Shown here one piece after another: positions 1 to 8,801 of a DNA stretch of 64,000 nt. Under the pieces are notes generated by a model. That model saw only the letters and a program-made list of their open reading frames with translations. It did no database searches and was not told the DNA's origin. Numbering within the stretch: position 1 is the stretch's first letter; every line of letters starts with the position of its first letter. This DNA is from Candidatus Manganitrophus noduliformans. Lineage in GTDB: Bacteria; Nitrospirota; Nitrospiria; SBBL01; Manganitrophaceae. The translations under genes were made by a program, and so were the position numbers. Location: the NCBI RefSeq assembly GCF_012184425.1, contig NZ_VTOW01000002.1, forward strand, positions 744,001 to 808,000, given 5' to 3'.

Positions 1-1826
1 AGATCATCGATCAACTGCGCCTGGGCCTTGGCGTTCCGCTCGATCGTTTCATAGGCCGATGTCACCGTCTCCCGATCCAGATCTCCCATCTGGAGCAGTC
101 GGGCCCATCCGTAGATGGCGTTCAGCGGGGTGCGCAGTTCATGGGAGACGGTCGCCAGGAACTCATCCTTGGCACGGTTGGCCGCCTCCGCCTCCCGCCG
201 CGCCTGCTGCTCGCGCGCGAGCAGGCCGACCCGCTCCTCCTCCGCCCGGCGCCGCTCGGTGACATCGCTGGCCAGAATGAGCAGCGCCTTTCTCCCCTTG
301 AATACGATCGGACTGCGCGTGATCTCCACCTCGATGATCGTCCCGTCTTTCTTGCGATGCCGCCACACCCCGGCGGAGCGAAGGCCTAAAGCCACCTCCT
401 TGGGAACATCCGCGTGTTTTTGGGCCAGCTTCGGGATATCCTCCGGCGGACGGATCTCTTTGACCGTCATCGACAGAAACTCCTCACGGGAGTAGCCGTA
501 ATGCCGGACCGCCGCTTCGTTCACCTCCAGAAAGGCCATGCTTTCGATTTCATAAACCCACATCGGCTGCGGGTTGGTCTCGAAGAGAAGGCGATACTGC
601 GTTTCACTCTCCTGAAGTTTCTGTTCGATCCCCTTGCGTCCCGTGATATCGACGACGGAGGCAAGCCAGCCGGTAAGGGCGCCATGGTTGTCCCGGACCG
701 GAACGGGGGTCAGCACAACATCGAATCGCGTTTCGTTTCGGCGCCGGAAGCGCAGTTCAAAACCGCCCGGGGGGACCTTCCCGGCCATCGTGGCCTCGAA
801 CGCCTGGCTGATCCGATCGATCTCTTCCGGCGGCCAGTAGAGATAGGGCGGGTCCGCTCCGACCAGCTCCGATTCGCTCCACCCCACCATGTCGCAGAAG
901 GCGCGATTGACATAGGTTTTACGCCCGTTCGGATCGACCATGGTGATCCCGGCCGGGATGGCATCTTCAATTGCCCGCCGGAAGGCAAATTCATTTTGAA
1001 GCGTCTCCTCAGCCCCCTTTCGCGCGGTGACATCCATACAGAGACCGACGAAACGCTCCGCCCCCCCGTTCGGATCGTAGAAGACGCGGCCGCGGGCCTC
1101 TACCCACGCTGTTTCCCCGTTCGGCTTGATGATCCGATATTCTACGCCGTAGTCGGTCTTTTTTTCTTGGATGGTCTGTTGAACCCGATTTAAAACCCGG
1201 TTCAAATCGTCTGGGTGAATATCCCGTTTGAAATCTTCAAAGGTGCCGCCGAATGTCCCCGGCGCCAGGCCATGAATCTTTTCGAGATTAGGAGACCAGG
1301 CGACCTTTCCGCTCCGGATATCGAACTCGAAGACCCCCATTCTGCCGGCTTCGAGCGCGATCTTGAGAAGCTCCTCGCTCTTATGCCACGCCTTCTCCGT
1401 CCGTTGCTGCGCCGTGATATCTTGAACCAGAGAGAAGTATCCTTTCACTTTTCCATCGGCCCAATGCGGGGAGTAAGTCGCCCGGATATACCGCTCCCCG
1501 CCCTCCCGATAGGGAACTTTACCGTCAAAAACGACACGCTCCCCTGAGAACACTTTCTCGATATAAGGAAGCAGGGCGGCATAAGCCCCTTCACCCAGGA
1601 TCTCTTTGACATGCCGTCCATCGAGATCGGAGGGTTTCTGGCCGAACCACTCTTCGTACACCCTATTATTAAATCGATAGCAATGCCCCGCATCGACATA
1701 GGCGATGAGGACCGGCATGGAATCGGTGATTAAGCGGAGCTTCTCGATCTCCTCGGCCGCCCTTGCCCCTTCCAATCCGTCTTCGCCTGCGGGCCTGGTA
1801 TCTTTTTTCTGCATATTTTCTTTCAT
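1..1826 (-). CDS. multi-PAS sensor histidine kinase (C-terminus cut by window edge)
   Basis: Reading the minus strand from the ATG at 1826 gives an open frame that runs off the window. It encodes about 608 residues: four consecutive PAS domains (roughly residues 35-145, 160-275, 280-405, 410-525), each ending in the DIT/DVT-x-R motif typical of PAS-PAC. These are followed by a HisKA dimerisation helix with the H-box SHELRTPLNAIYGWARLL (phospho-accepting His near residue 560). No membrane segment or signal peptide is visible, so the part seen is a cytoplasmic sensor. The ATPase domain, and any receiver domain, lie outside the window. A second ATG is five codons in. The next gene upstream, which reads toward it, ends in its own terminator, so this gene is probably transcribed separately. 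The ligand is unknown. Confidence 0.9.
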   Translation of the reverse strand, partial: MKENMQKKDTRPAGEDGLEGARAAEEIEKLRLITDSMPVLIAYVDAGHCYRFNNRVYEEWFGQKPSDLDGRHVKEILGEGAYAALLPYIEKVFSGERVVFDGKVPYREGGERYIRATYSPHWADGKVKGYFSLVQDITAQQRTEKAWHKSEELLKIALEAGRMGVFEFDIRSGKVAWSPNLEKIHGLAPGTFGGTFEDFKRDIHPDDLNRVLNRVQQTIQEKKTDYGVEYRIIKPNGETAWVEARGRVFYDPNGGAERFVGLCMDVTARKGAEETLQNEFAFRRAIEDAIPAGITMVDPNGRKTYVNRAFCDMVGWSESELVGADPPYLYWPPEEIDRISQAFEATMAGKVPPGGFELRFRRRNETRFDVVLTPVPVRDNHGALTGWLASVVDITGRKGIEQKLQESETQYRLLFETNPQPMWVYEIESMAFLEVNEAAVRHYGYSREEFLSMTVKEIRPPEDIPKLAQKHADVPKEVALGLRSAGVWRHRKKDGTIIEVEITRSPIVFKGRKALLILASDVTERRRAEEERVGLLAREQQARREAEAANRAKDEFLATVSHELRTPLNAIYGWARLLQMGDLDRETVTSAYETIERNAKAQAQLIDD

Positions 1827-1960
1827 GTCGTTAACAAAAGGATCGGCAAATAGATATATGATTTTAAAGGAATCGAGGGAAAAAATGCAACCCTACGACT
1901 GGATCGGAAATCGTCTAAGCGGACCCGATCGGAAAGCAGGCAAGAGCATGAAGCTTGAAC

Positions 1961-1994
1961 AAAAAAGGGAGCGACCGAAAGGTCGCTCCCTTTT
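1961..1994 (-). terminator. intrinsic terminator after the beta-barrel gene
   Basis: Perfect 10-bp stem GGGAGCGACC/GGTCGCTCCC with a 4-nt loop, followed in the minus direction by six T. It lies 15 nt past the stop codon of the barrel gene at 2009. A shorter T-run on the other side makes it weakly bidirectional. Confidence 0.9.
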
Positions 1995-2008
1995 GAGAAG
2001 ATCAAGCG

Positions 2009-3073
2009 TTAGAACCCAAGACTCAGTTGAGCAACATAACGTCGATCGGAGCGCTGCCCGGAGATGGCCCCGAGCTCTTCCGCATAGGTGGCGGCCGAAA
2101 TGGAGAGAATCCAGAAGTCGACACTGGCGCCGGCCGTCAGGTAACCGCCGTTGACCCCGGCCCGGACGGCCAAGATCATCGGGAAGCGGAACTCGGCGCC
2201 GAGATGAAGCCGTTTGTAGAGGTCGTCGTCTGCTTCGACCTGCTTGGTCAAATCGTCGAGTTCGATGGCGAAGGTCGTCTTCAGAATCCAGAAATCAGGA
2301 TTGATCGACGCGCCGATGTTCACCTGCTGAGGGATGATTCCGAGCTCTTCAAAGTCGAGATCGGTAATGTTCTGAACGACGAGAGCAACGCTCGGCTTGA
2401 GGGAATTCTTGAAATTGATCTTCGTCCCGATATCAAGGGCGAAGTCGGATTTCTTCACAGACTCATCGAGTGGATCGAAGTCGGTGCCGGCAATGTCTGC
2501 AGCGTCATAGACCGTGTCCACCCCTTCCCGTTGAACATACTTCCCTGTGACGCCGATCTGGAGCATCCCATCAAAAAACCCGAGCGCCCCGGACGCAAGA
2601 ACCCCGGCGTCGAGCAGGACCCTCGTAGGCACCTCAGGATTGGCCCGATTACGGATTTCCATATCGACTGTGGCCTGGCCAAGCGCTCCAATGGCAAAAT
2701 TATGCATGTAAAAATTGGGCAGAACCGCCAAGCGTACATGTTGATGCTCTCCGACCATCCCGCTGAGGAACTCCGCTACCGCCGCCTCGCTGTCGGTGTC
2801 CAGATCGCTTAAGTCCTGATAAAGCGAGTTGCTGTTCTCAGAGAACTCCACAACCGGATTGAGAAGATCGACCCCCCCGAATCCGCTCACATCATTTAAA
2901 CCAGCCGGGTTGTAGAACATCGCGTTTTCATCATCGGAAAGGGTAATGAAGGCTCCCCCCATCCCAAGCGGCCGAATTCCTCGATAGAGACTTGGAAACT
3001 CTTCGGCGGCCGCTACCCCTATTCCCAAGAACCCTCCGACCAAGATCCCCAGTATGATTCCTTTATTAACCAT
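2009..3073 (-). CDS. outer-membrane beta-barrel protein (TraF/PorV/FadL-like)
   Basis: 354 residues. A signal peptide (MVNKGIILGILVGGFLGIGVAAA) ends before EEFPSLYRGIRPLGMGGAF. The motif RPLGMGGAFIT..DDENAMFYNPAGL is the N-terminal signature of the conjugal-transfer-TraF/PorV/FadL-like barrels. The rest alternates in beta-strand fashion and ends in SLGF, a C-terminal aromatic expected by the BAM machinery. I chose the ATG at 3073 because GGGAGAG lies just upstream and the signal peptide begins there. An in-frame ATG at 3100 overlaps the stop of the upstream gene (TAATG) and is an alternative. It probably forms a two-gene unit with the gene at 3100-3858. Substrate unknown. Confidence 0.8.
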   Translation of the reverse strand: MVNKGIILGILVGGFLGIGVAAAEEFPSLYRGIRPLGMGGAFITLSDDENAMFYNPAGLNDVSGFGGVDLLNPVVEFSENSNSLYQDLSDLDTDSEAAVAEFLSGMVGEHQHVRLAVLPNFYMHNFAIGALGQATVDMEIRNRANPEVPTRVLLDAGVLASGALGFFDGMLQIGVTGKYVQREGVDTVYDAADIAGTDFDPLDESVKKSDFALDIGTKINFKNSLKPSVALVVQNITDLDFEELGIIPQQVNIGASINPDFWILKTTFAIELDDLTKQVEADDDLYKRLHLGAEFRFPMILAVRAGVNGGYLTAGASVDFWILSISAATYAEELGAISGQRSDRRYVAQLSLGF

Positions 3074-3099
3074 GGCGCTCTCTCCCAGTGTCCAAGTCA

Positions 3100-3858
3100 T
3101 TAGATGGTATTCAGGAAACTCTCAACCGCCGTTGAATCCGCTCCCGCCAACTGCTCCTGAATCTCACGAATGTGGCCGCTGATGTTTTCATTCCCAATAC
3201 CGGCCTCGTCCAGCCCGGTATCCATATTATTCACATCTCGTAGCACTCGGCTGATGAGCGAGACCCCTTCAATGACACTTAAGTCGAGTTCCGCCGCGGT
3301 CGGAATGCTGACCGGTCTTCCATCCGCTCCATATCCTCCCGTCTCACTGCCAAGCAGGACGACTAAATCAACGACGGTCGCCACCGCAAGTTGCAGTCCC
3401 TGACCGGGCGTTCGGGCCGAAAGGGAGAGAAGTAGAAGGACGGCTTTATTCATGTCGCCAACATCCACAGAATCAGGATCCGAAAAATGGGTTGAGAAGA
3501 GGGTATAGCTGCTTCCGGGTGCAACCGGCCGATCGGCCGCCTCTTGGATGAGATCGAAAACGTCCAGCCCCGCGCGACCTGAAAAGGCCGAAGCGTAGAG
3601 ACTGACGACTTCCGGATCACAACTCGGGGCCGAATAATCTGTCCCGCAAAGGTCGGCAAGAATTTCCACCGCATCTGCAAACTCTCCCTCGTCGAGCGCG
3701 ATCCGCGCCTTCTCCAGCTGGGCCTCGTCGCTTCCATCATCGGCCATGCTTTCGAAAACGCTCTTTCCCCCGCAGCCCTGTCCCTCCGCGCCGCCGAGAA
3801 ACAAACCGGTGCTGAGAAGAAACCCGATCCAGACAACCGTCCTTAAATTAAACCGCAT
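3100..3858 (-). CDS. secreted TPR-like protein of unknown function, partner of the barrel
   Basis: 252 residues from the ATG at 3858, preceded by GAGGAGAGGACC. The N-terminus is a signal peptide (hydrophobic residues 8-25) leading to GAEGQGCGGKSVFESMADD. A Cys follows the hydrophobic stretch but is not in a good lipobox, so lipidation is uncertain. The segment LEKARIALDEGEFADAVEIL resembles a single TPR unit. The rest is mainly helical, with a hydrophobic stretch near residues 140-165. Its stop codon overlaps an ATG of the barrel gene, which implies coupled expression and perhaps a periplasmic accessory role. I do not recognise a family. Confidence 0.65.
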   Translation of the reverse strand: MRFNLRTVVWIGFLLSTGLFLGGAEGQGCGGKSVFESMADDGSDEAQLEKARIALDEGEFADAVEILADLCGTDYSAPSCDPEVVSLYASAFSGRAGLDVFDLIQEAADRPVAPGSSYTLFSTHFSDPDSVDVGDMNKAVLLLLSLSARTPGQGLQLAVATVVDLVVLLGSETGGYGADGRPVSIPTAAELDLSVIEGVSLISRVLRDVNNMDTGLDEAGIGNENISGHIREIQEQLAGADSTAVESFLNTI

Positions 3859-4030
3859 GGTCCTCTCCTCTTTAATCATTCCTTATTTGAATATATTTTT
3901 AAGGGATTACAAATGACAGGGTGGTCCGAAACACGTTTACAAAGGTAACAGGAAATCGAGGTTTGTCAAGGAAAGGAGGAATACCGGTTGGACCTGAAAC
4001 CGGCATAATGTTATCTACTATATAGAGAGG

Positions 4031-4828
4031 TCAGGAGCGGATCGCGGCTTTCAATGAGGAGACGAGTCCCGAGAGCCGGGAGAGATACGCGGGGTCGTTC
4101 TGGGCGGTTTCGATGATCTTGACCAAGGCGCTGCCGACGATGATCCCATCGGCCGCTTGTCCCATTTCTTTCGCCTCTTCCGGGGTCGAGATGCCGAAGC
4201 CGACGGCGACCGGGCGGTCGGTCATCGACTTCAACTTCAGTATCCGAGCGCGGATCGACTCCTTCTCAGTGAGAGCGGCGCCGGTGATACCGGTGAGGGA
4301 GACGTAATAAACAAACCCGCCGCTGTCTTTGACGATCCGCTCCGCCCGCTCGGCCGGCGTGGTCGGCGCCACCAGGAAAATCAAATCGATCAGGTGGCGC
4401 TTCGCGAGAGACAAGAATTCCTTCGCCTCTTCACGAGGAAGGTCGGGAACGATCAAACCGTCGACGCCGGCTCCTTTCGCCTCTTTGAAGAAAGCGGCAA
4501 GGCCGAAGGCATAGATCGGATTGGAATAGGTCATCAAAATCAGCGGGATTTTCGTCTGCCGGCGAAGCAGGGTGACCAGATCCAAAACGCCACGCAGCGT
4601 CACCCCCTGCCGCAGCGCCCGCTCCGATGCTTTCTGGATGGTGGGACCGTCGGCAACCGGGTCGGAAAAGGGGACCCCTAGTTCAATCAGGTCGGCTCCC
4701 GCTTTTTCCATCTCCAAAACGATTTGCGCCGTTTCGGAAAGGGTCGGATCGCCGGCCATCACGTAGGCGATCAGCGCCTTTTCGCCTCGGGCCGTTATAT
4801 TTTTAATCGTAGACTCGATCCGGCTCAT
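4031..4828 (-). CDS. trpA: tryptophan synthase alpha subunit
   Basis: 265 residues, normal length. Cleaves indole-3-glycerol phosphate to indole and glyceraldehyde 3-phosphate and passes indole to TrpB. Visible motifs are ADLIELGVPFSDPVADGPTIQ (catalytic Glu in LIELG, Asp in PVADGP), TYSNPI, GLIVPDLPREE and the phosphate-binding GFGIS / GIIVGSALV. The ATG overlaps the stop of the upstream HD-GYP gene by four bases (ATGA), so it is translationally coupled. It is the last gene of the trp operon. No clear terminator was seen in the approximately 170 bases downstream. Confidence 0.97.
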   Translation of the reverse strand: MSRIESTIKNITARGEKALIAYVMAGDPTLSETAQIVLEMEKAGADLIELGVPFSDPVADGPTIQKASERALRQGVTLRGVLDLVTLLRRQTKIPLILMTYSNPIYAFGLAAFFKEAKGAGVDGLIVPDLPREEAKEFLSLAKRHLIDLIFLVAPTTPAERAERIVKDSGGFVYYVSLTGITGAALTEKESIRARILKLKSMTDRPVAVGFGISTPEEAKEMGQAADGIIVGSALVKIIETAQNDPAYLSRLSGLVSSLKAAIRS

Positions 4829-6084
4829 CGGGGGCTCTTTTCTTCTGAAGGAGGGGTGGAAGGACCGGCGATCGTCCGCCGATTTCGATGGAGGATCGGC
4901 TCGATCTCTCCGTTCTCGAAGGCCGCGATAAAGGTATCAACGACCTTCGGATCGAATTGCGTTCCGGCATGTCGCCGCAGCTCTTGGAGGGCAATCTCCG
5001 AATGAAGCCCTTTTCGGTAGGGACGGTCGGAGGTGATCGCATCGAACGTATCGCTGACCGAGATAATCCGGGCCATGACCGGAATCCCCCCTCCCTTCAA
5101 CGCATCGGGATACCCCTTTCCATCATACTTCTCATGATGGTGGCGGATGCCGGGGACAATCGCGCGGAGCGGCCGGATATTTTCGACGATCTTCGCCCCG
5201 ATCACGGTGTGATTCTCCATCATCCGGGCCTCCTCCGGCTCGAGACGGCTCGGTTTTCCTAGAATCCGATCTTCAATCCCGATCTTCCCGATGTCATGAA
5301 GCGCCGCCGCGAGTTTCAACTGATCCAACTCTTCCGGGGAAAGTCCCAGCCGTTTTCCGACGACCATGCTGTATTCCAATACCCGCTTCGTGTGGCCGCC
5401 GGTGTAGGCATCTTTCGCCTCGATGGCGTCCCCGAGCGCCGCGGCCGTGCTCAAAAAGGTCTCTTTCAACTCTTTGTACAAACCGGCATTTTCAATGGCG
5501 ATGGCGACCTGGTCGGCCAACGATTTGAATCCCTCCAGATCGATCTCGGTAAATTTTCCCCGCTTTTTGTTGATCGCTTGGAGGACGCCGACAATCTTCT
5601 CGCGAATCTTCACCGGAACGCAGATCATATTGCGGGTCACGAAACCGCTCTTCTCATCCGCGCTCTTGAAGAAACGGGGGTTCGCCCGGGTATCGTTCAC
5701 AATTTGCGGCTCCCCCGTTTGCGCGACCCAGCCGGCGATCCCCTCCCCCGGCTGTAGGCGGATCTCGCGGACCTTTTCCCCCTTCTCTCCGAGGGCCACT
5801 TCGAAAAAAAGCTCCTCCGTTTCGGGGTCGATCAACAATAAAGATCCGACCTCCGACCGCATCAAGCGGGTCGCCGATTCCATGGCGCGCCTACGAACCT
5901 CCCGATCGTCGAGTGTGGAGTTCAGAAGCCGGCCGATCTCCTCCATTGTCTCCAGGATCTCGAGCCGCGCTTTTTGGGCGGCGATCTTATTTTTTAAGCC
6001 GATCTCTGCGTGCACCTGAACCACGGGCTTTTTGCGCTTTTTTCCTCCGCCCCCCTTCGCTCTCTTTTTCGTCGTTGCAGGCAT
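4825..6084 (-). CDS. GAF / HD-GYP domain protein (putative c-di-GMP phosphodiesterase) inside the trp operon
   Basis: 419 residues. A Lys-rich N-terminus (1-25) and a short coiled helix lead to a GAF domain (about 45-200, ending QVAIAIENAGLYKEL). An HD-GYP domain follows (about 215-385) with HDIGKIG near residue 263 and HHEKYDGKGYP near 315, so the metal-binding His/Asp residues and GYP motif are intact. The family hydrolyses cyclic di-GMP. No transmembrane segment. It sits 14 nt after trpB and overlaps trpA by 4 nt, with its own GGGGAGG ribosome site, so it is co-expressed with tryptophan synthase. That position is not usual for the trp operon. A regulatory link between c-di-GMP and tryptophan synthesis is only inferred from the position. 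Confidence 0.92.
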   Translation of the reverse strand: MPATTKKRAKGGGGKKRKKPVVQVHAEIGLKNKIAAQKARLEILETMEEIGRLLNSTLDDREVRRRAMESATRLMRSEVGSLLLIDPETEELFFEVALGEKGEKVREIRLQPGEGIAGWVAQTGEPQIVNDTRANPRFFKSADEKSGFVTRNMICVPVKIREKIVGVLQAINKKRGKFTEIDLEGFKSLADQVAIAIENAGLYKELKETFLSTAAALGDAIEAKDAYTGGHTKRVLEYSMVVGKRLGLSPEELDQLKLAAALHDIGKIGIEDRILGKPSRLEPEEARMMENHTVIGAKIVENIRPLRAIVPGIRHHHEKYDGKGYPDALKGGGIPVMARIISVSDTFDAITSDRPYRKGLHSEIALQELRRHAGTQFDPKVVDTFIAAFENGEIEPILHRNRRTIAGPSTPPSEEKSPR

Positions 6085-6098
6085 GATCCCTCCCCGCT

Positions 6099-7307
6099 TT
6101 ACTTCCTCTCCCCGATCATGGACGCGAATGCTTCCATTTGGGAGAGTTGATTCACATCTTTATCACCCCGTCCGGAGAGGTTGACGATGATCAACTGATC
6201 TTTGCCCAATGTCGGCGCAAGCTTCACCAGGTGGGCGATCGCGTGGGCCGACTCGAGCGCCGGCAAAATCCCCTCGGTCTCCGCAAGGAGCTTAAAGGCC
6301 GCCAGCGCCTCGTCATCGGTCACATAAGTATAATCGATCCGCTTCATATCCCGGTAGTAGCTATGCTCCGGGCCGACCGCCGCGTAGTCCAAACCGGCCG
6401 AAACCGAATGGGTCGTCTGGATCTGTCCGCTCGGATCTTGGAGCAGGTAGGTCATCGTCCCATGGAGAACGCCGACCGAGCCGGACGCAAACCTCGCCGC
6501 GTGCTGCCCGGGGGCGATGCCGCGTCCTCCCGCCTCGACGCCGACCATTCGAACCGATTTATCCGAGAGAAACGGGTAAAAAAGACCGATGGCATTGCTC
6601 CCCCCGCCGACGCAGGCGATCAGGGCGTCGGGAAGCCGTCCCTCCGCCCGCAAGATCTGCTGGCGCGCCTCCTGCCCGATGACCGACTGGAAGTCGCGGA
6701 TCATCATCGGGAAGGGATGCGGCCCCAGGACCGAGCCGAGGATGTAGTGGGTCGTTCGGATATGCGTGGTCCAATCGCGTAGCGCTTCGTTGATTGCATC
6801 CTTCAGGGTCCGGCTTCCGGCGTCGACGCCGGTCACCTTCGCCCCCAGGAGACGCATCCGGATGACGTTCAGCGCCTGCCGCTCCATATCCTCGGTCCCC
6901 ATATAGACCTCGCAGGCCAGTCCCGCGCGCGCCGCCACCGTCGCCACCGCCACCCCATGCTGCCCGGCGCCGGTCTCGGCGATGACCCGCTTCTTCCCCA
7001 TTTTCTGTGTCAGGAGGATCTGGCCCATCGTATTGTTGATCTTATGAGCCCCGGTATGGCAGAGGTCTTCCCGTTTCAGATAGACTTTGGCGCCGCCGAG
7101 CCGCTCCGAGAGACGCCGCGCAAAATAGAGCGGGGTCGGCCGGCCGACGTAATTCTTCAGCGCATCGGCCAGCGCTTTCTTAAACGTCGGGTCGCGGCGG
7201 ACGGCCTGATACGCGGCTTCCAACTCCTCGAGCGCCGGCATCAACGTTTCGGGAACATACCTCCCGCCGTAGGGACCGAACCGCCCTTTTTTATTCGGTA
7301 ACAGCAT
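6099..7307 (-). CDS. trpB: tryptophan synthase beta subunit
   Basis: 402 residues, full length. PLP-dependent condensation of indole and serine. The PLP lysine is in HTGAHKINN and the phosphate-binding loop is [26 protein letters not shown] at the N-terminus and [22 protein letters not shown] near the C-terminus are typical of the TrpB1 class that pairs with TrpA. The start overlaps the 3' end of trpF by 17 bases. Confidence 0.97.
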   Translation of the reverse strand: MLLPNKKGRFGPYGGRYVPETLMPALEELEAAYQAVRRDPTFKKALADALKNYVGRPTPLYFARRLSERLGGAKVYLKREDLCHTGAHKINNTMGQILLTQKMGKKRVIAETGAGQHGVAVATVAARAGLACEVYMGTEDMERQALNVIRMRLLGAKVTGVDAGSRTLKDAINEALRDWTTHIRTTHYILGSVLGPHPFPMMIRDFQSVIGQEARQQILRAEGRLPDALIACVGGGSNAIGLFYPFLSDKSVRMVGVEAGGRGIAPGQHAARFASGSVGVLHGTMTYLLQDPSGQIQTTHSVSAGLDYAAVGPEHSYYRDMKRIDYTYVTDDEALAAFKLLAETEGILPALESAHAIAHLVKLAPTLGKDQLIIVNLSGRGDKDVNQLSQMEAFASMIGERK

Positions 7308-7953
7308 ACTTCTCCCCCGCCCGCTTCGCCGCTTCGATAAATCGTTTCATCTTCACGTGATCTTTCTTTCTCCTACCCCCGACCCCCGACCCCCGGCCCC
7401 CTGTCTCGATCTCCACCCCGCTGCTCACATCGACACCGTAGGGACGGACCGTCGCAATCGCCGCCTCGACATTTTCCGGCGTCAGACCGCCGGCAAGGAG
7501 AACCCTTCCGAGTCGTGCTGCCTTCGCCGCAATCTTCCAATCAAATGTAGCGCCACTTCCGCCGAGTTGTTGATCGTGGTACGTGTCGAGCAGAACGGCG
7601 CGTGCGGGAGGGGACGATATCTCATCGAGACTCCCCTCATCCCGGACGCGGATCACCTTGATCGCCCGCGATGCAAACGGCCGGATCGTCTCGGGTGAAA
7701 AAGAACCATGAAATTGAATCAGGTCGAGTCCGCACTCTTCAACCGCCCGCCTGAAATCTTTCTCCTCCCCGGAGGTAAAGACACCGACAGTGGTTACGAA
7801 GACCGGCAAGGAGGAGATAATTTTTCGGACCGTCTCCGGCGGGGTGAATCGCGGACTCTCCGGGGCGAAGATGAATCCGATCGCATCGGCCCCATACTCC
7901 GCCGCCATCATCGCATCTTCCAGATTGGTAATCCCGCAGATCTTGACCTTCAG
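7291..7953 (-). CDS. trpF: phosphoribosylanthranilate isomerase with a repeat-encoded loop; probable CTG start
   Basis: Converts phosphoribosylanthranilate to CdRP. The conserved N-terminus VKICGIT lies upstream of the first ATG (7911). The only suitable in-frame codon between it and the trpC stop is CTG at 7953, giving MKVKICGIT, with AGGGGG six bases upstream. I therefore infer a CTG start and 220 residues. Other motifs are [32 protein letters not shown] and [11 protein letters not shown]. Near the C-terminus, between VSSGVEIE and [10 protein letters not shown], lies a Gly/Arg-rich insert encoded by a tandem heptanucleotide (7374-7401). The sites seen for catalysis (Cys in KICG, Asp in LLDTYH) are intact, so the enzyme is probably active. 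Confidence 0.93.
   Translation of the reverse strand: MKVKICGITNLEDAMMAAEYGADAIGFIFAPESPRFTPPETVRKIISSLPVFVTTVGVFTSGEEKDFRRAVEECGLDLIQFHGSFSPETIRPFASRAIKVIRVRDEGSLDEISSPPARAVLLDTYHDQQLGGSGATFDWKIAAKAARLGRVLLAGGLTPENVEAAIATVRPYGVDVSSGVEIETGGRGSGVGGRRKKDHVKMKRFIEAAKRAGEKYAVTE
7374..7401 (-). repeat. four tandem heptanucleotides inside trpF
   Basis: On the minus strand the units are GGGGGCC, GGGGGTC, GGGGGTC, GGGGGTA: an exact 7-nt period over 28 bases within the coding sequence. They encode the Gly/Arg-rich loop of TrpF. Same 7-nt periodicity as the repeats at 8758, 10407 and 23572. Confidence 0.85.
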
Positions 7954-7962
7954 GCCGGCCCC

Positions 7963-8757
7963 CTATCTTCCCAACAATTCCTTCATTTTGTCCGCCATCT
8001 TCTCAGCTGCCATGAACGTTTCTCCGATCAGCATCGCCTCGACCCCGGCATCGTAGAGCCGCTCCACCTCTTTTCGAGAGTGAATCCCGCTCTCGCTGAT
8101 CACAATCCGATCCTTCCGAACCGAGGATGGGATCTTGTGGAGAAGGCGGAAGGTCGTTTCCAGATCGGTCTTGAAGGTGCGCAGATCCCGATTGTTGATC
8201 CCGATGGCCGGCGCCCAATCGACCACCTGCTCCAGTTCCTTCTCATCATGAATTTCCACAAGGGTATCGAGCGAGAGTTCCCGCGCCAGATGGAAATAGT
8301 CGATCGCCTGTTGGCGTTCCAACAAGGCGGCGATCAGGAGGAGCGCGTCGGCTCCCCAGGCGCGCGCTTCATACACTTGAAATTCATCGAGGATGAAATC
8401 TTTTTTCAGCAAGGGAAGCGCGATCGCCGACCGCACTTCCTTTAGATAAGAAGGCTTGCCGAGGAAAAAGTGCTCTTCCGTCAAGACGGAAACGGCGGCG
8501 GCCCCTTCTCCCTCGTAGATCCGGGCGATCTCCACCGGCTGGAACTTTTCCCGAATGATCCCTTTCGAAGGAGAGGCCTTCTTGATCTCGGCGATCAGCC
8601 GGGGAGCCCCCTCTTGGCGTTCTCGAAGCGCCTTCTGAAATCGACGGGTCGGCTCCGCATCGGCAATCCGCGACCGGAGCTCTTGAAGCGCGCTCCGCCC
8701 CTTTCGGCGCTGAACCGACTCGCGTTTGACTTTAAGAATGTCGTCTAGGAAAGTCAT
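7963..8757 (-). CDS. trpC: indole-3-glycerol phosphate synthase
   Basis: 264 residues from the ATG at 8757. Catalyses ring closure of CdRP to indole-3-glycerol phosphate. Motifs: MTFLDDILKVKRESV start, LIAEIKKASPSKG, FFLGKPSYL, LLKKDFILDEFQ, GINNRDLRTF, VISESGIHS, and GVEAMLIGETFM. The ATG gives the normal N-terminus but has no ribosome site. A TTG at 8790, in frame and eight bases after AAGGAG, would add 11 residues and is a credible alternative. The spacer between trpD and trpC is made of heptanucleotide units that include this AAGGAG. Confidence 0.95.
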   Translation of the reverse strand: MTFLDDILKVKRESVQRRKGRSALQELRSRIADAEPTRRFQKALRERQEGAPRLIAEIKKASPSKGIIREKFQPVEIARIYEGEGAAAVSVLTEEHFFLGKPSYLKEVRSAIALPLLKKDFILDEFQVYEARAWGADALLLIAALLERQQAIDYFHLARELSLDTLVEIHDEKELEQVVDWAPAIGINNRDLRTFKTDLETTFRLLHKIPSSVRKDRIVISESGIHSRKEVERLYDAGVEAMLIGETFMAAEKMADKMKELLGR

Positions 8758-8801
8758 AGAATAAGTGAGGGGTGAAGTGTAAGGAGCCAACTACTTACTC
8801 C
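8758..8801 (-). repeat. degenerate heptanucleotide repeat in the trpD-trpC spacer
   Basis: Read on the minus strand the spacer divides into 7-mers such as AAGGAGT, AAGTAGT, then TTACACT, TCACCCC, TCACTTA. The second set is complementary in character to the first, so the arms can fold (AAGGAG against CTCCTT). The folded form would cover the ribosome site of the TTG start. Confidence 0.6.

Noticed and set aside
115..1547. Plus-strand open frames opposite the kinase
   Set aside because: They lie antisense to a continuous PAS-HisKA coding frame with clear family motifs; codon-pattern shadows.
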